A stretch of DNA of 6,803 bases from an uncultured Clostridia bacterium (GCA_947570515.1 CANOUM010000087.1:1-6803), one strand, 5' to 3'; numbered from the stretch's first letter, positions 1 to 6,459 are shown. The notes: a model not told the origin generated them from the sequence alone. Program-made: numbers and translations.

Positions 1-1
1 G

Positions 2-55
2 GAAAATCCCGCAGTGCTGGGAATCCAGTATGATTTGAGTGGTTATTTGATATGA
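2..55 (+). CDS. C-terminal end of an unidentified upstream gene (partial)
   Basis: Reading from base 2 gives 17 open codons (ENPAVLGIQYDLSGYLI) ending in TGA at 53-55. This stop overlaps the nagA start as ATGA, the same junction used between nagA and the next gene and between mscL and ansA, which favours this frame over the other two. Those close earlier, at 31-33 and 36-38. The tail is too short to assign to a family. Genes for sugar kinases, SIS-domain isomerases or GntR regulators often precede nagA, but nothing here shows which it is. Confidence 0.45.
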   Translation, partial: ENPAVLGIQYDLSGYLI

Positions 56-1188
56 CAAAACGAATTAGTGCACAAATTTTAGGACCGGATTTTCAATTTC
101 ATCTGCGTACAATAGAAATCGAAAATGGGATCATTAAGGCGCTGACATTACCTACGTCACAGGACAATTCCTGTGACGTAGTGTCTTATGATGGCCTGAA
201 AGTGATTCCTGGATTGATTGACGTACATATGCATGGCTATCATGGGTATTCCTGTCATACAGATCAGACAGAGGATCTGATGGCTATGGGAAAATGGCTG
301 GCTAAAGAGGGCGTCACGGGCTACGCGGTGAGTCTTTCTGCGACATCTCAGGAAAAAGCGCTGGCCGCCGTCCATACTTGCCGCCTTGCGGCAAAAATGA
401 GAGGAAACGGAGCTAAGCCTCTGGGCATTCATATGGAAGGACCTTTTTTAAATCCTATAAAAAAAGGAGCTATGGAGGAACGATATATTCAGCTGCCTTC
501 GGTTGATGTGCTGGAGAGATATTTGCAGGAAGCCGGAGAGATGCCGTTTCTGATGACAATGGCCCCGGAAATGAAGGGTGCGAAGGAGTTGACGGATTAC
601 GCGCTTACAAGAGGGGTTCATTTATCGATGGGGCATACGGCTGCTAGTTATGAAAAGGCGCGAGAAGCGATTCAGTGGGGGATTAACAGAGTGACGCATA
701 CCTTTAATGCAATGGCACCGCTTCATCATAGGGAAAGCGGCGTTTTAGGCGTTGCTTTGCTGGATGACGGTGTGCAGTGTGAAATGATTGCAGATTTTGT
801 TCATCTTAGGCCAGAGATCTGTAAATTGATTTATCGCTTAAAGGGTGCAAATCGTGTGACGTTAATCAGCGATTCCTGTCAGCTTGCCGGCTTGCAGCAG
901 AAAGAACTTCCGCCTGAACTTTCCATTGTATTAAAAGATGCGGCTTATCTGCCTGATGGAACGCTTTGCGGCAGCATCGGCACTGTGATGACGGGGGTGC
1001 GCAATATGGTGACCCTTGGAATTCCGATGGAGGAGGCGGTTCAAATGGCGTCTTATAATCCAGCGCGGGATCTGGGCATCGAAAAATGGATCGGCAGCAT
1101 TGATATAGGGAAGAAGGCAAATTTGGTCGTGGTGGATGATGCATTCGCTGTACAGGCAGTATACATAGAAGGAGAGCAGATTGGATGA
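52..1188 (+). CDS. nagA: N-acetylglucosamine-6-phosphate deacetylase (NagA)
   Basis: Cytoplasmic amidohydrolase of 378 aa, about the usual NagA length (380-395). The family converts GlcNAc-6-phosphate to glucosamine-6-phosphate and acetate, feeding amino-sugar catabolism or cell-wall recycling. The metal and catalytic residues are all visible: H59 and H61 in IDVHMHG, E129 in HMEGPF, H195 in SMGHT, H216 in THTFNAM, H251 in ADFVHL and the catalytic D274 in ISDS. N219 and R227, the phosphate-contacting positions as I recall them from the E. coli enzyme, are also kept. The HxH pair suggests a two-metal site, as in Bacillus NagA rather than the E. coli form. The ATG overlaps the preceding stop (ATGA) and has only a weak Shine-Dalgarno (GAGTGG, 37-42), so translation is probably coupled to the upstream gene. 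The downstream junction is also ATGA. Codons 34-44 contain a perfect 13-bp inverted repeat. The function is secure; the in vivo substrate was not tested. Confidence 0.95.
   Translation: MTKRISAQILGPDFQFHLRTIEIENGIIKALTLPTSQDNSCDVVSYDGLKVIPGLIDVHMHGYHGYSCHTDQTEDLMAMGKWLAKEGVTGYAVSLSATSQEKALAAVHTCRLAAKMRGNGAKPLGIHMEGPFLNPIKKGAMEERYIQLPSVDVLERYLQEAGEMPFLMTMAPEMKGAKELTDYALTRGVHLSMGHTAASYEKAREAIQWGINRVTHTFNAMAPLHHRESGVLGVALLDDGVQCEMIADFVHLRPEICKLIYRLKGANRVTLISDSCQLAGLQQKELPPELSIVLKDAAYLPDGTLCGSIGTVMTGVRNMVTLGIPMEEAVQMASYNPARDLGIEKWIGSIDIGKKANLVVVDDAFAVQAVYIEGEQIG
152..181. repeat. Perfect 13-bp inverted repeat (hairpin) inside nagA
   Basis: The left arm CTACGTCACAGGA (152-164) and the right arm (169-181) are exact reverse complements, separated by the loop CAAT (165-168). 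The element lies in codons 34-44 of nagA, in the linker before the HxH strand. No T-run follows (the next bases are TGTCTTATG), so it is not an intrinsic terminator. It would form a stable RNA hairpin about 100 nt into the nagA message, or could be a two-fold symmetric protein binding site. Its role is unknown. Confidence 0.85.
378..394. repeat. Short inverted repeat inside nagA
   Basis: TTGCCGC (378-384) pairs exactly with GCGGCAA (388-394) across a three-base loop CTT, followed by AAAATGA. The stem is GC-rich but only 7 bp long and within coding sequence, and there is no T-run, so chance is a fair explanation. It is listed because it is the second hairpin in the first third of nagA. Confidence 0.35.
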
Positions 1189-1823
1189 GGCAGGATAAAG
1201 AGCTGGCAATGAAAGAAAAATATGGCGATGAAAGGGTGTTTTGTATTCCGACACATGTCTTGACGACGCCATCAGGGACAGATCCCATTTTATATACAAC
1301 AAAGGAAGTGCTAAGCTGCATGGAGCAATACGGGGAGTTTAGGCTTCGCTGGGAAGTAGAACTGGACGATTCGTGGAAGCAGGTGATTCCATATGTGCTT
1401 CTTTATACGGAGGAGGCAATTTTGACAGCTAAACGGCTCAAAGGCGACCCCAGGCTCACAGGAGGATACACGGTGGGGATGGGAGGTCATATTAATCCTG
1501 AGGATGAGCAGAGCGATCAGATGACGGCGTCTATTGAGCACTGTATTAAGAGAGAGCTCAGTGAAGAAACAAGTTTTGACTGGGAGAGAGATCTTGTCAG
1601 TTATCAGATGCATGACAGCAGTTTTGTAAGTGTGGGAAATGAAGTATCACGGATGCATATATGTATTCCGGTGTGGATGAGAGTGCGTAATAGCAGCAAT
1701 ATTATGATTCGAGAGGTGGATAAACTTCTGGGAGTATGGACGGAGCACAGCCAGATCAAGGAGCTAAGCGGAAGGCTCGAGGGCTGGTCTGAAATTGCGT
1801 TAAATCTATGGCAGAAAAGATAA
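1185..1823 (+). CDS. Nudix-superfamily predicted phosphoesterase (COG4112-like)
   Basis: This 212-aa soluble protein resembles the predicted MutT-type phosphoesterases of COG4112. The N-terminal part contains ERVFCIP (16-22), followed by WKQVIPYVLL (64-73) and the hallmark GMGGHINPED (98-107). A Nudix-like helix RELSEETSF lies at 123-131. E124, E127 and E128 could bind the metal, but the box is degenerate: the Gly of the canonical REUxEExGU is S130, and the upstream Glu of GX5EX7RE is replaced by A115. Family members are poorly characterised, so a nucleotide-linked pyrophosphate substrate (for example a nucleotide sugar) is inference. The ATG overlaps the nagA stop (ATGA) with GGAG at 1171-1174, about 10 nt upstream, so coupled translation is likely. 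An alternative start is M9 at 1209, which fits the usual N-terminus of the family about as well. It is probably the last gene of the nagA operon, since a promoter follows. Confidence 0.8.
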   Translation: MRQDKELAMKEKYGDERVFCIPTHVLTTPSGTDPILYTTKEVLSCMEQYGEFRLRWEVELDDSWKQVIPYVLLYTEEAILTAKRLKGDPRLTGGYTVGMGGHINPEDEQSDQMTASIEHCIKRELSEETSFDWERDLVSYQMHDSSFVSVGNEVSRMHICIPVWMRVRNSSNIMIREVDKLLGVWTEHSQIKELSGRLEGWSEIALNLWQKR

Positions 1824-1835
1824 TCCGGAATTGAA

Positions 1836-1864
1836 TTGACTTTCTAAGATAGCTGATTTAAAAT
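1836..1864 (+). promoter_or_regulatory. Sigma-A type promoter for the downstream operon
   Basis: A -35 box TTGACT (1836-1841) and a -10 box TAAAAT (1859-1864) are separated by exactly 17 bp, each one base away from consensus. Transcription would begin near 1871, leaving a leader of about 30 nt before GTG 1900. It sits in the only sizeable gap in the window (1824-1899). I see no clear operator palindrome, no catabolite-repression (cre) match and no terminator hairpin in this gap, so read-through from nagA is also possible. Confidence 0.65.
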
Positions 1865-1886
1865 AAAGCATCATATAGTTTCTAAT

Positions 1887-1892
1887 GGAGGG
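1887..1892 (+). promoter_or_regulatory. Ribosome binding site for the Gfo/Idh/MocA gene
   Basis: GGAGGG lies 7 nt before GTG 1900 and is close to the ideal anti-16S pairing. It supports the GTG start; the ATG at 1893 is in another frame and too close to this site. Confidence 0.8.
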
Positions 1893-1899
1893 ATGACTC

Positions 1900-2976
1900 G
1901 TGGAAAAGCTGCGCATTGCAATCATTGGACAGGGAAGAAGCGGCCGAGATATTCATGGCGCGTATCTGCAGACGCCGCAGGCAAAAGAAAAATTTGAAGT
2001 TGTGGCCATTGTGGAACAGCAAGAGGATCGGAGAAAGCGGGCGGCAGAGGAGTTTGGCTGCCTTGTGCTGGAAAAATATGAGGATTTATATTATCAGTCA
2101 GACAATATTGATTTGGTGATCAATTCTTCTTATAGTTTTCAGCATCATGATATTACGGTTGATCTGCTTAATCATGGATTTAACGTAGTGTGCGAAAAAC
2201 CGGCAGCCCGAAATGTAAAAGAGTTTGACGATATGGTGGCTACCGCGAAGAGAATGGGAAAATTTTTGGGAATTTTTCAGCAGTCTCGGTTTGCACCGTA
2301 CTTTGTTAAGGTGAAAGAAGTGATTGACAGCGGCGTATTAGGCGAGCTGATTGATGTAGATATTCAGTTTAATGGGTTTGCACGGCGCTGGGATTGGCAG
2401 ACATTGCAAAGCTATAACGGAGGAAGCCTGCGCAATACAGGGCCCCATCCTTTGGATCAGGCGCTGGCTATTTTAAATGCTTATGAGCATATGCCCCATG
2501 TGTTTTGTAAAATGAATCGTGTCAATACGTTTGGAGATGCAGAGGATTATGTTAAGCTGATCCTGACGATGCCGGATAAGCCTTTGATTGATCTGACCAT
2601 CTCCTGCTGCGATGCCTATCCATCGTTTACCTATAAAGTTCATGGTAAAAACGGTGGTTTAAAAGGAACTATGCAGCATATTGAGTGGAAATACTTTAAT
2701 CCGGAGATGGCGCCTAAACAGAAGCTGATTCGTCACTCGCTTTCAAAAGCAGATGGGACGCCGGCGTATTGCTCGGAGACGCTTTCTTGGCGTGAAGATT
2801 CATGGGATGGAGATCCAAACGGTGCTTTTGATGTTGCAGTAGAAGCATACTATCAGATGGTATATGAGCATTTACTGCATAATGCGTCTCTGAGCATCAC
2901 ATTGGATCAGGTTCGTCAGCAGATCGCTGTGTATGAAGAGGCTCATCGGCAAAATCCGATGCCTGCGATCGAATAA
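1900..2976 (+). CDS. Gfo/Idh/MocA family NAD(P)-dependent oxidoreductase
   Basis: Cytoplasmic sugar dehydrogenase-like protein of 358 aa, typical for the family. The N-terminal Rossmann fold starts with LRIAIIGQGRSG (4-15), the dinucleotide-binding loop. The family motif CEKP (98-101) carries the presumed catalytic K100, and the second-domain motif NTGPHPLDQ (179-187) supplies H183 and D186. Members oxidise or reduce hydroxyls on sugars, inositols and glycosides. The exact substrate cannot be read from sequence. It starts at GTG, has a strong ribosome binding site, and is the first gene after the promoter at 1836-1864. The next gene begins 10 nt after its stop and encodes a TIM-barrel isomerase-like protein, a pairing common in inositol, keto-sugar and 3-keto-glycoside pathways. 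The family is certain; the reaction is not. Confidence 0.9.
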   Translation: MEKLRIAIIGQGRSGRDIHGAYLQTPQAKEKFEVVAIVEQQEDRRKRAAEEFGCLVLEKYEDLYYQSDNIDLVINSSYSFQHHDITVDLLNHGFNVVCEKPAARNVKEFDDMVATAKRMGKFLGIFQQSRFAPYFVKVKEVIDSGVLGELIDVDIQFNGFARRWDWQTLQSYNGGSLRNTGPHPLDQALAILNAYEHMPHVFCKMNRVNTFGDAEDYVKLILTMPDKPLIDLTISCCDAYPSFTYKVHGKNGGLKGTMQHIEWKYFNPEMAPKQKLIRHSLSKADGTPAYCSETLSWREDSWDGDPNGAFDVAVEAYYQMVYEHLLHNASLSITLDQVRQQIAVYEEAHRQNPMPAIE

Positions 2977-2979
2977 GGG
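2975..2979 (+). promoter_or_regulatory. Ribosome binding site fixing the isomerase start at 2987
   Basis: AAGGG lies 7 nt before ATG 2987, overlapping the stop codon of the preceding gene. It supports the start that gives MKLSIITDEI, the normal opening beta strand of the TIM barrel. An in-frame ATG at 2933 would add 18 basic residues read from inside the upstream gene and lacks a comparable site. Confidence 0.65.
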
Positions 2980-2986
2980 AAAAAGC

Positions 2987-3832
2987 ATGAAATTATCGAT
3001 TATCACGGATGAAATCACACAGGATATCGGAGCGGCAATTCGATTCGCGAAGGCTTACCATTTGCAGGGGCTGGAGCTGAGAACAGTGGACAATCATCCA
3101 CTGGAGGATTTAAGTGAGCAGCGATTAAAGCAAATATATGAGGAGATACGACAAGCAGATTTAGAGGTTTCGAATATTGCAGGCTCCTTTTATAAATGTG
3201 CTTATGAGCAGAGAAGTACAGAACTGGATAAGCTGAAACGCCTGATTGAAGCTGCTCACATATTAGGATGTTCAACCATTCGGGGGTTCGCTTTTTTTCA
3301 GGAGGCCTCTCTTTGTGCAGAACAAATTCAAGAGGCATTTGTCATACCGCTGACCATTCTGGAGAAGGAGGGGATGAAGCTTCTCTTAGAGGCAGATCCC
3401 AGTGTGTTTACAACAAATCACAGACAGTTAAGACAGCTGCTTGATTTCATTCATTCTCCTCAGCTTGGGGCGATCTATGATCCGGGAAATGATATCTATG
3501 ATCCCGAAGGAGAATGTCCTTATCCGCAGGGGTGGGAAGCAATAGCCCCTTATGCTGCGCATATTCATATCAAAGATGCTGTAATTGGACCGGCGGGGCC
3601 GGAATGTGTGCGAATCGGCAGCGGACTTGTGGATTATGCGGGCATTTGTCAGGCATTACGCGATTACGGCTATGCCGGATATCTTTCTTTAGAAACCCAT
3701 TATCGCAAGGGACAAGTCATTTCGGAGGAGCTGATGCGGCTTCCCGGAGGGACTGAGTTTTCGGAGGGTGGTTTGGAAGCGGCGGCAGAAAGCATGGAAA
3801 TGCTGCAGCGTCTGCTTGCTGCTCATCTGTAA
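2987..3832 (+). CDS. Sugar phosphate isomerase/epimerase-like TIM-barrel protein (AP endonuclease 2 superfamily)
   Basis: This 281-aa protein has the xylose-isomerase-like TIM barrel. Barrel strands carry the expected acidic and histidine residues: E30 in GLELR, E135 in LLLEAD, D165 in IYDPGN, H192 and H194 in AHIHIKD, and E236 in LSLETH. E135, D165, one of the two His, and E236 would form the divalent metal site. Relatives isomerise or epimerise ketoses and inositol intermediates; some act as lyases on 3-keto-glycosides made by a Gfo/Idh/MocA partner. The gene lies 10 nt after that oxidoreductase and 26 nt before a NagA-family gene, so the three probably act on one compound or its product. 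There is no signal peptide, so it is cytoplasmic. The fold is confident; isomerase versus lyase cannot be decided here. Confidence 0.88.
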   Translation: MKLSIITDEITQDIGAAIRFAKAYHLQGLELRTVDNHPLEDLSEQRLKQIYEEIRQADLEVSNIAGSFYKCAYEQRSTELDKLKRLIEAAHILGCSTIRGFAFFQEASLCAEQIQEAFVIPLTILEKEGMKLLLEADPSVFTTNHRQLRQLLDFIHSPQLGAIYDPGNDIYDPEGECPYPQGWEAIAPYAAHIHIKDAVIGPAGPECVRIGSGLVDYAGICQALRDYGYAGYLSLETHYRKGQVISEELMRLPGGTEFSEGGLEAAAESMEMLQRLLAAHL

Positions 3833-3858
3833 ATCAGAACTGGAAATGGAGATTAGCA

Positions 3859-5067
3859 ATGCGGTATCATATCGTCAATGTAAAGTTGGTGCAAAATCGT
3901 CAGATCACGCCTGCAGAGCTGATAGTGGAGCAGGAACGGATTGCCGGCATAGCAGCGCCCGGAAGTTTTGGAGTTGTTGAAAATGCGCAGCGAATTGATG
4001 GCAGGGGGCGCTATGTATCACATGGATTTATTGATATTCATACGCATGGCGGTGGCGGCTATGATTATATGGATGCTACGCAGGAGGCTTATGAAGGAGC
4101 GGCTAAGTTGCATGCGCAGTATGGAACGACGGGATTGGTGCCGACTACCCTTGCTGCTTCAAATGAGGAACTGATGGAGACCTTTCAGGTCTATGATGCT
4201 GTACATGATCAGAAAAAAGGGGCGCGCTTTCTGGGACTTCATTTAGAGGGACCCTATCTGAGTCCTGCTCAAAGCGGAGCACAGGATCCTCGTTATATTC
4301 GAAAGCCGGAGCGAGATGAATATGCAGCACTGATTCAGGCCTGTCCGTATATAATCCGCTGGACAATTGCACCGGAGATTCCGGGCGCTTTGGAGATGGC
4401 GGAATATTTAAGGGAACGGGGGATTATGCCTTCGATGGGGCATACCGATGCGACCTATGATGAAGTCGTAGAAGCAGTGCGACATGGGTTTAATCATGTT
4501 ACGCATCTGTATTCGGCGACATCAACCATTGTCCGTAGAGCCGGTTACCGCTACCCGGGCGTCTTGGAAAGTGCCTTTTTGCTGGAGGATCTGACTGTGG
4601 AAGTCATTGCTGATGGGATGCATTTGCCGGCTCCGCTGTTGCAAATGGTATATCGCTTTATTGGACCGGACAGAACAACGATGGTCACGGATTCTATGCG
4701 AGCAGCGGGAATGCCTGAGGGCGACAGTATCTTGGGGAGTCTTAAAAAAGGACAGCATGTGATCGTTGAAGATGGTATAGCGAAGATGCCGGATCGGCAG
4801 GCCTTTGCCGGATCGGTGGCAACGACAGATCGTCTGGTTAGAAATATGATACGTCTTGCAGGAGTTCCGCTAGCGGTCGCGGTCGATATGCAGACGAGAA
4901 TCGCAGCCCGTATGATCGGACAATCTCAAACAACAGGTATATTGGAACAGGGCCGTTTGGCGGATTTGATTCTATTTGATGAGGATATTCAGGTCTCTTT
5001 GACTATGGTTGGAGGAAACATTGTATTCAAAGGAGAAAACAGTGAAAAAATTTATAAAAGAATTTAA
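3859..5067 (+). CDS. Divergent NagA-family deacetylase (second N-acetylglucosamine-6-phosphate deacetylase paralog)
   Basis: Amidohydrolase of 402 aa with the full NagA framework: H61 and H63 in IDIHTHGGGG, E130 in HLEGPYLSP, H195 in SMGHTDATY, H216 in VTHLYSA, H255 in ADGMHL and the catalytic D278 in MVTDSM. It is clearly a paralog of the nagA at 52-1188. The phosphate-contact loop differs: Asn of the THxFNAM motif is S219, and the H216-to-H255 interval is 39 residues against 35 in the first enzyme, with an arginine-rich RRAGYRY segment (226-232). It may therefore deacetylate a different N-acetylated sugar, with or without phosphate. GGAG (3848-3851), 7 nt before ATG 3859, supports the start. 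The last 26 bases overlap mscL in another frame. Automated annotation would probably call it nagA; the family is secure and the substrate open. Confidence 0.9.
   Translation: MRYHIVNVKLVQNRQITPAELIVEQERIAGIAAPGSFGVVENAQRIDGRGRYVSHGFIDIHTHGGGGYDYMDATQEAYEGAAKLHAQYGTTGLVPTTLAASNEELMETFQVYDAVHDQKKGARFLGLHLEGPYLSPAQSGAQDPRYIRKPERDEYAALIQACPYIIRWTIAPEIPGALEMAEYLRERGIMPSMGHTDATYDEVVEAVRHGFNHVTHLYSATSTIVRRAGYRYPGVLESAFLLEDLTVEVIADGMHLPAPLLQMVYRFIGPDRTTMVTDSMRAAGMPEGDSILGSLKKGQHVIVEDGIAKMPDRQAFAGSVATTDRLVRNMIRLAGVPLAVAVDMQTRIAARMIGQSQTTGILEQGRLADLILFDEDIQVSLTMVGGNIVFKGENSEKIYKRI
5030..5036 (+). promoter_or_regulatory. Ribosome binding site fixing the mscL start at GTG 5042
   Basis: AAGGAGA sits 5 nt before GTG 5042, inside the 3' end of the second deacetylase gene. 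It selects this GTG over the in-frame TTG at 5009, which would add 11 residues absent from normal MscL proteins. Confidence 0.85.
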
Positions 5068-5440
5068 AGCATTTATTGCCAGAGGAAATGTAATGGATCT
5101 GGCAGTAGGCATGATCGTAGGATCGGCTTTTACCGCTATTGTAAATTCATTGGTCAATGATATGGTAATGCCTTTTATTGGATGGCTCATCGGCGGAATG
5201 GATTTTAGTGATCTCAAAATTCAGCTTAATGAAGAAGCTGCGATCTATTACGGACAATTTATTCAAAACGTGATTAGTTTTCTGGCCATTTCTTTTGTTG
5301 TTTTTTGTATGATTAAGGCAATTAATCGCCTGCATTCTAAGAAAGAAGAAGAGAAAAAGCCGGAGGTGCCGAAAGTTTCTGATGAGGTTAAACTATTGAC
5401 GGAAATTCGAGATTTGTTAAAGGAAACAGAAAAAGAATGA
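5042..5440 (+). CDS. mscL: Large-conductance mechanosensitive channel MscL
   Basis: From GTG 5042 the protein is 132 aa, matching usual MscL length (about 130-140), and begins KKFIKEFKAFIARGNVMDLA like other MscLs. The amphipathic N-terminal helix is at about 1-14. The pore-lining first membrane helix is at about 17-45 with the small-residue pattern AVGMIVGSAF. The periplasmic-type loop spans about 50-70, and the second helix starts with YGQFIQNVISF (70-80). A charged linker KKEEEKK (100-106) leads to the C-terminal bundle helix LLTEIRDLLKE (118-128). The pentameric channel opens under membrane tension to release solutes on osmotic downshock. It overlaps the preceding deacetylase gene by 26 nt and ansA by ATGA, so it is co-transcribed with sugar genes. 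That placement is unusual but may be incidental. Confidence 0.96.
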   Translation: MKKFIKEFKAFIARGNVMDLAVGMIVGSAFTAIVNSLVNDMVMPFIGWLIGGMDFSDLKIQLNEEAAIYYGQFIQNVISFLAISFVVFCMIKAINRLHSKKEEEKKPEVPKVSDEVKLLTEIRDLLKETEKE

Positions 5441-6456
5441 AAAAAATTTTATTTATTGCAACCGGCGGAACGATTGCTTGTAAAACAACAGAGAATGGAT
5501 TAACGCCGTTGATGTCTTCAGAGGAACTTTTAAGCTATGTTCCGGCGGCTAAAAATTTCTGCACTGTGGATGCCATTCAGATTATGAATATTGACAGTAC
5601 CAACATGCATCCGGATTATTGGGTAGAAATGGCTAAAAAGGTAGAAGAGGAATATGCGCATTATGATGGATTTGTAATCGCACATGGAACGGATACAATG
5701 GCATATACGGCAGCAGCACTTTCCTATTTGATTCAAAATAGCGGAAAGCCAGTTGTGATCACAGGTTCTCAAAGACCGATTGAGATGGATGTGACAGATG
5801 CCAAAACAAATCTTTTGGACAGTCTGCGGTATGCCTCTTGGTCAAAGGCCAGCGGTGTAAATGTTGTTTTTGGAGGAAAGGTCATTGCCGGTACCAGAGC
5901 TAGAAAAATGAATACCAAAAGCTTTGACGCGTTTGAAAGCATTAATTTTCCTAATATTGCCGCTATTCAAGACAAAGGAATTGTACAGTATATTCAAAAT
6001 CGGCCCGTACATACTTCAGAACCTGTATTCTATCATACAATGAATCCAAGAGTATTTGCTTTCAAGCTGATTCCGGGAATGGATCCCAAAGTACTTACGA
6101 TGATCGAAGATCAGTACGATGCTTTTGTTTTGGAAAGCTATGGGGTCGGCGGGATTCCCGAGGGAGAGAAATATGATTTTCATTCCGTGCTGGAATCCTT
6201 AATTGAGCATGGAAAGACCGTTGTTTTATCTACACAGGCAATTTATGAAGGAAGTGATATTACCGTATACCGTTCGGGGCATGTGGCTAAAGCTGAATTT
6301 GGTATTATGGAATCTTATGATATGACGATGGAGGCGACCGTCACGAAGCTGATGTGGATTTTGGGACAAACTAAAAATCCGGCAGAGATTCGCCGATTGT
6401 TTAATACGACGATTGCAAGTGATATGTTATCGCAGGAATGGGAGTGGGAGGAATAA
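5437..6456 (+). CDS. ansA: L-asparaginase, cytoplasmic type I (AnsA-like)
   Basis: Asparaginase of 339 aa, close to AnsA length, with no signal peptide, so it should act in the cytoplasm, hydrolysing asparagine to aspartate and ammonia. The first active-site motif ATGGTIA (8-14) gives nucleophile T12. The second, AHGTDTM (82-88), gives T85 and D86. K157 in RARKMNT matches the catalytic lysine, and FDAFES follows as in AnsA proteins. VITGSQRPIEMDVTDAKTNL (107-126) is another family signature. The start overlaps the mscL stop (ATGA). AAAGGAAA (5419-5426) lies further upstream than ideal, which suggests coupled translation. The archaeal GatD subunit shares this fold but carries an extra N-terminal domain that is absent here. 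Its place between an MscL gene and a mannosidase gene hints at use of asparagine freed from N-glycans, which is inference. Confidence 0.93.
   Translation: MKKILFIATGGTIACKTTENGLTPLMSSEELLSYVPAAKNFCTVDAIQIMNIDSTNMHPDYWVEMAKKVEEEYAHYDGFVIAHGTDTMAYTAAALSYLIQNSGKPVVITGSQRPIEMDVTDAKTNLLDSLRYASWSKASGVNVVFGGKVIAGTRARKMNTKSFDAFESINFPNIAAIQDKGIVQYIQNRPVHTSEPVFYHTMNPRVFAFKLIPGMDPKVLTMIEDQYDAFVLESYGVGGIPEGEKYDFHSVLESLIEHGKTVVLSTQAIYEGSDITVYRSGHVAKAEFGIMESYDMTMEATVTKLMWILGQTKNPAEIRRLFNTTIASDMLSQEWEWEE
6446..6452 (+). promoter_or_regulatory. Ribosome binding site fixing the GH125 start at GTG 6460
   Basis: GGGAGGA overlaps the last codons of ansA and lies 7 nt before GTG 6460, an ideal spacing. No other start in that frame has a comparable site. 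Confidence 0.8.
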
Positions 6457-6459
6457 AAG

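Noticed and set aside
152..181. Inverted repeat in nagA read as an intrinsic terminator or a CRP-type site
   Set aside because: No T-run follows the stem, and it lies inside an intact gene. The half-sites read TCACA then TGTGA, the reverse of the TGTGA-N6-TCACA arrangement of CRP/FNR sites.
866..1321. Minus-strand open frames overlapping nagA and the Nudix gene (up to 151 codons)
   Set aside because: They are antisense to two genes with clear family motifs, have no recognisable domains, and are Pro, Ser and Cys rich as expected from reverse-strand reading.
1893..1901. ATG at 1893 as an alternative start before the oxidoreductase
   Set aside because: It abuts the ribosome binding site and is in a different frame from the Rossmann-fold protein.
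2933..2986. Upstream ATG start for the isomerase-like gene
   Set aside because: It would add 18 basic residues before the natural first barrel strand MKLSIITDEI. ATG 2987 has its own ribosome site and avoids a long overlap.
3590..3602. GC-rich palindrome CCGGC-GGG-GCCGG in the isomerase gene
   Set aside because: The stem is only 5 bp, expected by chance at this length, and codes for an ordinary loop of the protein.
4788..4816. Ten-base direct repeat GCCGGATCGG (4788-4797 and 4807-4816) in the second deacetylase gene
   Set aside because: There are only two short copies within a coding region, without target-site or array features; codon coincidence is sufficient.
5009..5041. TTG start at 5009 giving a 143-aa MscL
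   Set aside because: The extra 11 residues do not resemble MscL N-termini, and an ideal AAGGAGA sits 5 nt before GTG 5042.
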